A stretch of 64,000 nt of DNA from Montifringilla adamsi (lineage: Eukaryota; Chordata; Aves; Passeriformes; Passeridae): the NCBI GenBank assembly GCA_017590115.1, contig JAGGNK010006892.1, positions 12,749,736 to 12,813,735 on the forward strand, written 5' to 3'. Both the position numbers and the translations under genes were made by a program. Shown piece by piece: positions 51,337 through 62,318 of this stretch; the stretch's first letter is position 1, and each line of letters opens with the position of its first letter. A model generated the notes under the pieces. That model had not been told where the DNA came from, ran no database searches, and was given only the letters and a program-made list of their open reading frames with translations.

Positions 51337-51700
51337 ACTGAGTCATATAGGTTTGAAAGAACCTCTGGAGGTCTCCTAGACCAACATCCTCCTCAGAGTA
51401 ATTTGAGTTAAAAGTGGTTGCTCAGGTCATCCTTCAGACAAGTTTTGAATTTCCCCAAGGATGGCAATCACAAAACCTCTCTGGGAAACCTGTGCCAGCA
51501 TCTGAACACCCTCATGACATCTCATTTCTTTCCATCATTCTGATTTTAAACTCCCAACTCCCAATTTTTTTACCTCTCATCCTTCTTCCACTCTGTACCC
51601 CCAAAAAAGCCTGGCTCCATCTTTCCTACACACCCTGCTCAGTTTAGCTGTAGACTGCATCTTACTGCTCACCCTTTTCTCCAGAGAATGAAGCCCCTTC
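51337..51700 (-). mobile_element. CR1 LINE 3'-end fragment
   Basis: Starts actgagtcatataggtttga, then aagaacctctggaggtctcc, and carries CR1 tail sequence (tctctgggaaacctgtgcca). It is more diverged than the other copies. It borders a stretch with CR1 ORF1-like sequence in the same orientation, so the two could be parts of one internally deleted element. Confidence 0.78.
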
Positions 51701-51989
51701 CCCAATAAGCATCATTTAAAGCCGCCTTCACAAGGTTGTGCAGCCAATTAGAGATGACCTCAGCTCACTTTGTCAGATTCTTGCTCAGCAGCCCTTGCTC
51801 CTCAGAGCGTACCCCATGTCCCTGGAGATCACAGCCCTGCCAGCAACACCACCATCACAGCTCCAGACTGCCTGCTAGATGTGCCTGCACCAGCCAGAGC
51901 CTTCCCCCTCCACCAGCAGGGCTGAGGAGACCCCAGCTGGGCCCCTGCACCCCTCACCCTTGCACTCAGAGCCATGCAGTCGCTCCTGA

Positions 51990-52250
51990 CTCCTCAAGGC
52001 TGCATCACGGGTGCCCACATGGATGAGCAGCAGTGGTCACAGTCCAGGAGACAAACGAGCTCTGGCAGCCTCTTTGCAATGCTTGTGTGAGAGCTCTTGG
52101 CAAGCGGCAAACCTCCCGTGACAGCACGGCAGGCTGGCACACGAGGGCCTCTGTCTCCTCAGGAGAGAGCTTCTGATACCTACCACCCTCCTCTTCTGGA
52201 ACCTTCTGAGGGCTGAGGCTCTGCTGGATCTGCTGCCCCATCTGAAGGCA
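51990..52250 (-). mobile_element. CR1 ORF1-like remnant (decayed)
   Basis: The minus strand encodes a segment with SREVCRLPRA followed, after a frameshift, by PLLLIHVGTRDAAL. This resembles the esterase-like ORF1 of avian CR1 elements (HREVCCLPGA... then PLLIVHVG). Stops and frameshifts show it is not functional. A possible further upstream part of the same ORF continues toward 52.5 kb. The match is from memory and partial, so identity is moderately supported. Confidence 0.6.
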
Positions 52251-52937
52251 GGGAGGTCATCTCTCCCACCTCTTCAGAGGGCACTTTACCTTCTCTGTAC
52301 CTGATGAATCACAAGTGAAACTGGGACCTTTGTTATGCTGCCAGCAGTAACCAACCTCCAGCCTTCTCCATCTTGAAAGTTTCCACCCTTGACTCTCACA
52401 GTTTATCTGTATTTTTCTCTCCTTCCTTTCAACATGGGGTTCAGGTTCTTTGCTCTGCAAGGCCTCTGGAAAGATCTGTCCATCCTCCCTCACTATCTAT
52501 AACACCTGTTCCCCCTGGCACCCCACTGCTCTGTGACCAGAGTGCCCGGCCAGGCAGCAATCCCGGCAGTGGCAGCCCTGCCACGACAGCCACTGTCACT
52601 CTGCCAGCCACCACTGTTTACCAGATGCACTCCTAGAGAAATGTGCCCTTCCTGCTAGATCTCATCCTGCTCTCCAGTAGTGCAAAACTGGTTCAAGAAG
52701 ATAGAGGAGTAATAGTTCCTCAAAAACTCCTTTTATGACTAACTGGAGAAAATCTTTATGAAGACATTAGTCTAAATGAAATCAAAATATTCCTGGTTTT
52801 TAAACTCAGACAAGTTCTTTCAGAAAAGGATTCTAGTTTAAACTGTGGGGCTTTTTTCTTTTTCTGAGTTCAATTTTCTCTTCTTGCAGCTTCATTCCTC
52901 AGTTTTCAAGGCAAAGGGGAAAGAACTTCCACTTTAA

Positions 52938-52967
52938 CTGCATCCCTTCTTACTGCATCCCTTCTTA
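52938..52967. repeat. 15-base perfect tandem duplication
   Basis: The unit actgcatcccttctt occurs twice head to tail without mismatch. This is a small, probably recent, slippage duplication in intron 1. Confidence 0.9.
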
Positions 52968-55061
52968 CAAATGTCTTTCCTAAGGCAATCAAACATAAAC
53001 TTTCCAATCTTCTCAGAGGACAGAGATTTTAGCCTATTCTCTAGCCATTTTCTGTTGCCTCTGAAATGTCTTTCATTTGATTGCAACACCTTTGGAAATA
53101 AACACTAGGGCTCATCTGCCCAACTGCAGGCACCCACAGTGATTCATTTCATCCTCTGGTTGGCATCTAATATGTGCCTGAGGACTCAGTCTTTATAAAT
53201 ACCCATTTCTTTCTTTTGTCTAGAAGAGACATTGATTGATTGCTACAGACTTCGACATCTTAAAATGTTTAGGTAAGGACAGACAAACCCTACACTGAGG
53301 TGACAGAACTGCACACAGTATCCCAGATGACTCAGTCTGAATTTACATAAATGTAGTTTCAAATTCTCCGTGCCATTCCTTTCGCATCCTAAGATACCCA
53401 GATGGAATCAAGGAAGAAAGAGGCTGTATAGAACACTGCCAGGAGAGAAGCCAGGTAACAGACAGTTCCTCCTTAACCCTAACGAAGTTTCAAAGATTTT
53501 TTCCTCAGAAAAGCTAAGTGGCTCCTAGCTGAGCATCAGAAGGGCTTCAGCAGTCCTGCTGTCAAAAACTTGAGTGCTTAAAATTTTAAACGTGGAAACT
53601 GAAGCATTGAAGAGCATAACAGGCTCTGCTAGAAACCACTTTGCTTCTACCAGAATTTCTTCAAGTATGTCCATTGGGTCAGGAGGCTCTCCCACAATGT
53701 TGTGCCTAAAGTCCTTCCCAGAGGAATCTGTACCCCTGCATGCAGGAGAGCATGTGGACCTCAGCCAAATCAGCACTGTGACACTGAAAGTTTTAAATGC
53801 TTCAAATTTCAAGTGTTCAATCACAAACTCAGCAGATGTGTATGATTTTAATCGCCAGATTCACTGCTGGTGATCATTCATTAATGGAAAACATTTGCTT
53901 TTTCATATTTCAAAAGCAATTCTAGTCAAGTCTTTGTGCTTAGGTGACTGCAGATCTCTAAGCACACACAAGCAGGTGTGCATCTGGCCCATCTGAAAGA
54001 AGATAAATGGCAAAACAGTCATTTTCTGTCTGGGTATTTTTAATATTTACCTCATGATCATGTAAGCAGTGAAAAAACTGTTCCCTCCCTGTCCTTCTGG
54101 TCAGCAAAATATTGAATTGAAGAGGTTGTAAACAAAGAATCAAGGCTCCAGTTGAAGACAAACATTTATCAACACTCCCAAGTGCCAGGAGGGGAGAGAT
54201 AAGCATTGAAATTGCTGTGGCTAGAGAAAAGCAGAACTGAAAAAGAAAAGGAACGCTCCTTTGGAATCCAGCAATGTTCTGATGATGCAGAAAGGAGAAA
54301 AACTCCCTAGCAGATCCTGCACAGCCAGGACTCTCTCTGTCCCATTCCCAATAGCTGAAGAATGGAATGATAGGGAACAGACAGAAATCAGAAATGGAGA
54401 AAAAGAGTCACAACATAAGCAATCATCTGAAATTTTAAAAAAGATAATCTTTAGGGGTTTAATAGTGCTTTTGATAATACAATCAGGAAAAAAAAATATA
54501 GGTCTGCTCTCTAGATTCTGAACATTTCAAGGTGCACCTATTTTTTAACTGCTTCTATTTGAGCTAAAAATAGATGTTCCTCATAAAGACCAGCTTCCCA
54601 ATTCCAGATGTTTGTACTTTAGATAAAAACACCTCCTGCTTGCAGACCTCCATGACTAGCAGCAGATTTGGTATCAAGAGAGGAAGATGCATAATCCCCA
54701 GGAGTGGAGTGTCTGGGGATCCAGGGCAGGGTGACTGACAGCTGGAGGCAGAACAAGCTGCCTGCAACAGCTCACGATGATCCAGACGGGACCGTGCGAG
54801 GGTGCAGCGCCCGAGCTCAGCGCGACCGGCAGGCAAACCTGAGAGCATCCTGCCCCTCAGTTCACACAAACTGGGTCCTCTTCACAGAGAAATGCTGGTA
54901 CACATCAGAGAATTGCCATAATTTAATAAACAGCACTGAGATTAAGAATTTTTCCCAATACTACTTCATGGCGACAATGCAAACGCTGTGAAGAAATAAA
55001 GCAGAGCTAAATAATGACTAGACATTGTAAGTTCTGCATCCCCGGTTGCCTTTCAGCTAGA

Positions 55062-55150
55062 AGAATCACAGGCATTACAGATGGAAATTGCCTATTAGAT
55101 CATCTAGCCTAACTCCTTGACAGGGAAGGATAAATATCTCAGGGTGCTAT
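55062..55150 (-). mobile_element. Possible CR1 tail fragment
   Basis: Reads agaatcacaggcattacaga, then tagatcatctagcctaactc, resembling a reversed CR1 3' end but diverged and lacking the repeated tail. The call is tentative. Confidence 0.45.
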
Positions 55151-55174
55151 CCTTTACAACACCAGCTGTGATTT

Positions 55175-55212
55175 GCTGAAATTCAGAGATTTGTTAATCT
55201 CTGAATTTCAGC
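55175..55212. repeat. Perfect 16-bp inverted repeat with 6-base loop
   Basis: The left arm gctgaaattcagagat is followed by ttgtta and then the exact complement atctctgaatttcagc. The pairing stops sharply at both outer ends. It lies in intron 1, just right of a possible CR1 fragment. Confidence 0.95.
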
Positions 55213-58200
55213 CTGGTCTGAAATGGACAGAAAAACTGTTCTGTGCTGCAGAGAGAATGTGTTCAGTAGGATTATAACAGATGATCTACTGCTAATGCTA
55301 CCTGTTCATCTTTTAATGCAACTGATATCTACTACATAAAATCATCAGTGCTACTCCAGCAGACTGATAGGAAATTAAAAGCTGTATAGGTCGGTCCTTT
55401 TCAAGGATTTTTTCTGCTGAGATAGAACCAATTTCCCCAGTGTAACTGGACCTAATTTCATAGGTATTTATCCCTTTGAAACCTATGGACAAACCATAGA
55501 TGTTTTTCATCTTCATTCTGAGACTTAGTTTGAGAGTTGGCAAAAGACACGTGTAGAAAGAATCTGAATACAAGACAGAGTAACTTCTTTTACTCAAAGC
55601 ACTTCATAGCAGCCTTTCACATTAGCACAAGAGGTAGAAGGTAAGTGAAGGTTTTCCCCTGTATTAACATTTTGCATTTTATCAGAGTACAATCAACTGC
55701 TGTGAGGTGGTAACTGGCTCTGCTCAAAGAGTTTCAAATGAAGGACATTCATGCCCATTTTGATGCAGCCATGAGGGCTCACTGCTTTGTAGGGACATAT
55801 ATTAATGATCATGACATTCTCGTCTCGTCTCCCTCACGTCTTTCTCTATTCGCACCTGCACACTCTGGCCAGGGGAGAGGCAGAGAAGTGCAAAGCAATT
55901 TAGATCAATTTTGTGGGATCACCACTAGTGCTGCCACACTATGCTCTGTCAGCCAGCGGGTCCGATCTGCCCCTGGGCAAAGCCTATTCCCCAGCAGGGA
56001 TATGCTCGCTGCTTCCAGGCAGCAAACGTGTCTGCAACCTGTGAATGTTTCCAAGACATGTTTTCTCCAAGCAGTGCAGGAAAGTTAAGATTCAGCCTGG
56101 AACCACACAAACATCAAGAAAGCCAGCATTACCATGACTGGTCTAAGCATTAGATGTCAAATCAGATGTTAAACTGCTGAACAAGACAAACAACTAAAAC
56201 TCACTGTGATGATCATATTGATGATATTTTCCTGAATGCTCCAGTTTAAGACATCACAGCTCTATTTCAGGCTATGAAATAACAGATTGATTGACTACAG
56301 ACTGCTAGTGTGACCTTCCGTATAACTGACTTTTGTCTATGTTAAGTTGAAAGATACTCGGCAAACGTCTGGTTTTATTATAATTTCCAAAAAAAATCAT
56401 TCTGTTTGCCTGCTGAAATGAGAAATTAAACATTTCTCATAGAATGTGTCTCTCTTCACCATTTTCATGCTTCACACCCACATTCTTGAGAAGGATGTTA
56501 CTCATGTAAAAAGCTCATCCAGCCTGGTCTACTAAGTGAATAAGCTCATCACAGCACTGATATGGGTATCATTTGACATTACCTTATTTCATTCAGAAAG
56601 ACAGCAGAAGTAATTTCTACAACAGAAGAGCTTAGCTATACACAATGTGTTAATGTAAGTCATTAGGAGCTCAGAATACTTGTGCAAATTTTTTCCAAAA
56701 TCTTATGCAAAAAATCAATTTGCTACCTCTCCTGCTAGTGGCAGCAGCTTGCTAAGGGAGCAGAGGTAAAAAGCTATAAAAGGAGTAGTATTCATGGACA
56801 CTAAATGGTAGAGGTTTATGATGGAGTCACGTTTGATATAAGCTGCTACACTGCAACTTCTCTGCCAAAACCCCACCTCCGCTCACTGGAGGATTCACTT
56901 GCAATTAAGCAATTTGAAGTTACAGTAGTTCTGTGACATAAGTCATAGCCTACACATTAACATAAATGACTGCCTTTACATTCACTTTTCTTCCACTGGC
57001 AGGGAAAGGGCTGTATTCAAAAAGACAGTTCTTAAACTATTTGGCGGCAGCCAGTAGCAGCTTCCTAAATAACACAGGAGAAAAAGTGTTCTTACATTAA
57101 TGTGTTTTGAACTGGACATTTAAAGAATAGCAGAAACAATTCTAAATGAACAGAAAAGTATAACAGAAGTGATTTTCACTTAACAGTTTTGTAAGTGATG
57201 CATTACATTGGTCTTTCAGAAAATAAAATGAAATGGAAGTGTTAGTTTAATGCTGTGTTGTGCTGTAATTTGTGTTTCAGAAAGATCAGTGCAGTGCTTA
57301 GGGGTACACAGATTCCTCTGAATGCATGCCTGGTCACTCTCAGCTCCTTTAGGGACAGCCTATGCCTCTTAGATAGGAACAGAGTATTTGACTTTTCAAA
57401 TCAGTGACAAATTATGTTTTTCTGATTTTGATTCTATTTTCAGCCTAGTATTGGATACAAGTCAAGATAGAACTGGAGCAAATGTGAAAACTGCTGCAAG
57501 GAACTAGAATTCAGTAACATACTAAATTGCACTTTTAAAGAATCAAGCTATGTCAACTGGTGCCAGGATGCCGTTCTCCTATAGCAGAGCTCTTAAGGGC
57601 AGAAAATATTATTTTGATAATGAATAGCATATAGTACCATGTTCCTTACTTATAACTAATCAAAATGTATGTCTTTGTGGGTGTAAAATTCATCCTTTAA
57701 AATGGAACTCAATAACAAAGCTGGAATCAAATGTAGAATGTATCATTAAATTTGCTTGTGATGTGCATACAATTACTGAGTTATTTCTTAAAAACAAGGT
57801 CATAAATCAATGTCCTTATTAAGTTCCCAACATTTTATTGTTTATCTCCAATAAACTGAACCCAGCCTGGTGACAAGGGCAAATGTTTGTTTTGGGAGCA
57901 GCTGGATCTGGCTCCAGATTTCTCTGATCACAGTGCATAACCAAAGACCATTCGATAGTGGTTCAGATGAAGGAGGACAGAGGGACATCTGTGTTCTGTC
58001 AGGAACATGATTTAGGAACATGTTAGAATGGAGAGGAGATGCCTTCACTATTACTCAGCCTTGTGGGAAAACCACAGGGATCAAAGGCTGTGAGAGGGCA
58101 GGGACAGTCACGGGGCAGTATGCAGGGAGCACTGCTGCCAGGACCTCGAGAGCCCATGGAGCCACAAGAGCTGTGTGCAAAGCCCGGGGTTCATTGCACT

Positions 58201-61200
58201 GGGCAGCAAAGTTTGGTCCCACCAACCACCACCTTCACACTCAGGTGCTGAGCACAGCTCCCCGACCCCAGGGCTGGTTTCTAGGCTGTGCCTCCACCCT
58301 TCCAATGTCAGGGCACCTGGCTACACAGCAAACTGGTACTGGGGGAGGCAGCAGGGCAGCAACTTGATGAGATGTTCAGCACATGAACAGATAGTTTGCT
58401 GGGTGCAGCTGAGACAAAAGAGCTGCCTCTCCTTGCATAGTTGCTGCTCTGCCTCCCTGCCCCGTGCACCCTGCTTCCCCAGTACAGCCAGCTCACGAAT
58501 GCCAGCTGTGGGATGTGGATGGAGGTCTCATCACCACACACTTTTCCCCAAAGTACACAGCTGTTTTGGTGGGAGGTGAGCCCTACCATGCTTCTAGTTC
58601 TGGCGCTCAGAAAAGAGCAGGTTTGCAGTGAGCACATTCCAGACAAACAGCAGCAATCCTTCACCCATCCAGGCGTGTTGGCGAACGTTTACGAACCCAC
58701 AGGAACATAAAATGAACCTGTGCTGAATTAGGTCCCTACATCCTCTAGTATAACTACTGCAGGAAAAAAATCTCCAATAATCAATATAAAAGGTGGAATA
58801 TCATGCGTGCTGGAAAGTGCCAGAAGCTGCTGTCCGGGAGCAAGGAGAATGGGGTGGATTCAATGCTGCAACACAGCAAGGTTCACTTTTTGATATTTTC
58901 CCACAGTTCCACAAAATGTAATGTTTGTGCAAAGTCATACTCAGCTAAAATTGAGACCAAGATTACAAGTGATAAAAAAATGCAGTAACTTATTTTCTCT
59001 GTATTTTAGTGTAATATATCTTGAATACCTCATTACTGCATTTCTTTCTACAGAATCTTGTACAAATGACAGTACAGCTGTAGTAACTCATGAATGAATT
59101 GCACAGGAGAAACATTTCGTAGACATTTCTGCACTACCACTCCTAAGATGAAGCCTGTTTGCAAAGCCCTCTTGCCTCCTCTGCCCTATAGACACCCCTC
59201 TTGGGTGTCCAATGCTTTTCTGCCCCTTGGATGTTTCCTTCCTGCCCTGTTCAAGGCTCCCCACATGCCCAGAGCAGCCCTCAGTAGCTCCTGCTACCAC
59301 TTAGAACTCTCTGCATTGTACGGTAGTATGAAACACTTACACAGAATTTTTCTTCAGTGAAAACACAAAACAAGGTTTTACTGAGTAGTCAATCATAGTC
59401 ATTGCTGAAGGAAAGCACAAAAAACTATTGCTAAGTAGTTTAATAACATCAGAAACCTGTAGCATCCTTCAACTTTGAAAGTTGGGATGAGGACAAATAA
59501 CTGCTGCATTCATGTTTGAAGAGACAATGTTACACCTTGCAGGCTAGATATACAATAGGTATATTGTAGGTACTTAAATATATTTATATACTTAACAGAG
59601 AACCCTATCTATAGTATTACAGAACAAAGATCTATCTACATCTACAAAAAAGTATTAGAGCTTTTTGTTTAGAAAGAACATCTGTCAGTGCTCCCTTCAG
59701 AATTGCCTTCTAATGTAACAAACAACATAAAGGAATCCTATTAAATCAATTTTATAGGCAAAGTGAAGGGTTTTTTTTTTTTTACTTCTAATTAAAGTTA
59801 TTCCTAATTTATATCAGTTGATGTGAAAAAATAATCAGATCCGAAGTGTTAGACATATGGCAACTTGACTTGTTGCATGAAGGCATCTATTCAGTATCAG
59901 AGAGCTCAGTAAGAAAGCACCAAAATAACAAAGCATCTGAACAGTGGTTTCTCTGAGTGAAAAATGAAAAGGCAGGGGACCTGGTTCTTTTCTTAAACCA
60001 AGACTAGAACTTGACTTAATGACATTAATTTATGCCAAAATGTGTAAGAGGGAATGAATGAAGATGTAGTTACGATGCCAAGATAAAAAGGGCAATTTCA
60101 AGTAATGTGTATCATATTAAAATTTTTAAATAACCTATTTTTTAGCAACAAGGGTTGCTATAATTACCTCCCAAGGAAACCATGAAAGCTGTTGTTTGGG
60201 ACATCAAAACCAAGTTAGATTAAATTTTTGCATTCTTAAATAAAATTTCTCTGTGAGGAGGGAAGAAAGAGGACTTGGATCTATCAGAGTTTTATTCATG
60301 CCTTAATTCAAGGAATGTGTTTCTTTTGAAAACAAATTCAACAACTTATACGTAAAACTGTAACTGTCTTATAGCAACACAGTAAAGAAAGTAACAGTCA
60401 AAGCTTAAAAAACACAAATACTAAGGTTATCTCAAAATACTGTGCTGAACTACTTCTGAATACGTCAAATATTTGGGGTAACGTGCTCTAATTATACCAT
60501 TGCATTACTATCAAATTAAATAGCTTCTCCTTTTTTTAATATACTAAAACAAGACGGGTCACCTGAAATATCATCTATTAATATCAGCATTACAAGACCA
60601 GATTCCCAGTAGAGAGGGAAAATATCAATGGGAAAGAAAAGTCTTAACTGCAGCTGGATGACTATTAGCTATTTAATGCACTAAAACTTCTCCCATTAAA
60701 CACCCTGTCTACTCCTGTCCAGCACCTGAACTCCAAACAGAAAAGAGTATATTAAAACCAATGCAAACTGAGAGTTGATGGTGATGAGACTCATAAGGAA
60801 TTTCCAGAGCTGCCTAATAATATAAAAAAAGATGATCTGGTGCTACAATAGCAGATACAGTTGCCCTGCACATTAAGACTACTTGTTGCCATTAATGTTT
60901 TATGCTTTGATACATTAAACTATATCAGAGCGCAAACAAACATTCAGTTGCAGCTGAAACTTTAGGAGAAAATTTTAGCAGTGATCACAGATGTTTGTAC
61001 AGGAGCATAGCACAATCGTAACAAAAAGGCTGGTGAAAAACCTTCTTTTTTATGAGAGCTCCTGAGACACTGATTTCAGTCTTACAAAATAATACCAGCA
61101 TATGTTACGGGCTCTACCTGAATTCGCTCCTGATGTTAACAGAACACAGACAGTGGGTCCGTGACTCTCAACTACAGGTGCAGCTATCCAGGCAATCATT

Positions 61201-61790
61201 AAGTCGTGGATTTCAAAGTCTGCTTTGAAGAAACTGATCTCTCAGTAAGGTCTGCGCATCCAGGAGACAGAGGGAAATCTGTTGCTGAAATATTTCCGAG
61301 CACACAGCCGGAACTTTGTTTTGTTTTACCCTATTCAGTACAGAGAAGCCCCACAAATGGAAGAAGTTCACATCCCCTCATTGTTCAGGGACAATGTGCA
61401 CGCCATGCATCATACAGAAGTAACTTTTTACATATATTAAAAAAATAATAATAACGACGTTGCTAGTACTAGTGATAAGCACTTTATTGCTCTGTTTTCA
61501 TTCAGCAAGGGACTCGGCAGAAACGATAAACCCAGCCAAAGCGGCAGCTGCGCCTAAGCGCGACTCCCGACCCGATTTCCAGCACCGGGCTGCCGGGAGC
61601 TGTACTCCCGCAGGTCTGCGAGGCTGGCAGCCGGAGCGGGCACGGAGAGGCAGCGGGCTCCAGCGACCCGGCGCGACCAGCGGGGAGGGGGACGCGGGCA
61701 CGGCCGCCTCTTTCCCGACAGGGACCCGAGCCCACGGGGCACCGCGGGGCTGTGCGGGGCGCGGGCGGGGGCCGGGCGCGGGGCACTCAC

Positions 61791-61832
61791 CGCGGGGGCC
61801 GTCAGGCGGCGGATGTCGCTGCTCCGCGGGGA
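61791..61832 (-). CDS. GUCY1A2: GUCY1A2 exon 1, 3' coding end (start unresolved)
   Basis: The minus strand reads SDIRRLTAPA immediately before a canonical donor gtgagtg at 61790, in phase 0. As remembered, mammalian exon 1 ends SISRLTAPS, so Ile, Arg, Leu, Thr, Ala and Pro align. Strand, phase, donor and position inside a CpG island all fit. The 14 codons given here run back to an in-frame TGA at 61833-61835. No ATG lies in these 14 codons or anywhere on this strand up to about 62316. The conserved alpha-2 N-terminus (about 100 residues in mammals) was not found. The start codon is therefore unknown: sequence may be missing or shifted, another upstream exon may be used, or initiation may be non-AUG. 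Confidence 0.62.
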
Positions 61833-61850
61833 TCACGTGTTGTTTGGAGC

Positions 61851-61896
61851 CCTTTCCCCCTCCTCCTCCTCCACCTCCTCCCGCCTCCCCCGCCCC
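61851..61896 (-). repeat. GGA-rich purine tract in GUCY1A2 leader
   Basis: On the transcribed (minus) strand this is a run of GGA/GGGGGA units; on the plus strand it reads as CCT/CCCCC repeats. It lies 15 bases upstream of the in-frame TGA and would be part of the mRNA leader or first exon. Such G-rich purine runs can form G-quadruplex or triplex structures and are also frequent places for assembly or polymerase errors. Confidence 0.75.
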
Positions 61897-62318
61897 GCTC
61901 GCCGCCTGTCGCGCTCGCCTCCGCTCTCCGCGGCCCCGCCGGCCCCGCTGCCCCGCGCTGCGGAGATGCCCCCAGCGACCGGCGGGGCGGGCCCAGGGCA
62001 CGGCCGGCTCTCAGCCCGCTCTCCCGCCGCTGCCGGCTGCCGGGAGGGCGGCAAGGCGCTCCGCTCTGCGCTTTGGAGCTTTGGAGCAGGGCTGAGGGAA
62101 GCGGGGAGGTGGCCCGGTACCCGCGCACGGCTCCGCGGGGAGCGGCGGGGCCAGCGCGGGGAGTGGGGACGATCCCGGGGCCCTCTCGTGGCTGCCTGCC
62201 TGGCCCCGCCGCCAGTCCCGCCGCGGTGCTGGACAGCTCCCTGGCAGCTCCTGCGGCGGGGGAAGCCGCTACGCGCTCCCTGCCGGCCCTCCCCGCCAGC
62301 GAACTTTTGAAATTACAT

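Larger units (their letters stand above)
47676..61790 (-). other. GUCY1A2: GUCY1A2 intron 1
   Basis: This 14.1-kb intron lies between the candidate exon 1 donor (gtgagtg) and the exon 2 acceptor (ttccatag). It contains CR1 copies, a diverged tandem duplication, a perfect hairpin and a long T-tract, listed separately. A moderately GC-rich patch at about 58.05-58.65 kb has several short overlapping open frames but no recognisable coding content. Confidence 0.75.
61541..62318 (-). promoter_or_regulatory. GUCY1A2: CpG island promoter and 5' leader of GUCY1A2
   Basis: This stretch is abruptly GC-rich and dense in CpG, with GC-box-like GGGCGG/CCGCCC motifs, in an otherwise AT-rich window. It surrounds the candidate exon 1 and its splice donor, which is the usual setting of a vertebrate TATA-less promoter. 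A palindromic E-box CACGTG lies at 61834-61839. The transcription start cannot be placed from sequence alone. Long open frames on both strands here are an effect of high GC content and are not called as genes. Confidence 0.85.

Noticed and set aside
58020..58710. GC-richer patch with several overlapping open frames
   Set aside because: Not CpG-rich, no splice-bounded conserved segment and no recognised protein; frames overlap on both strands.
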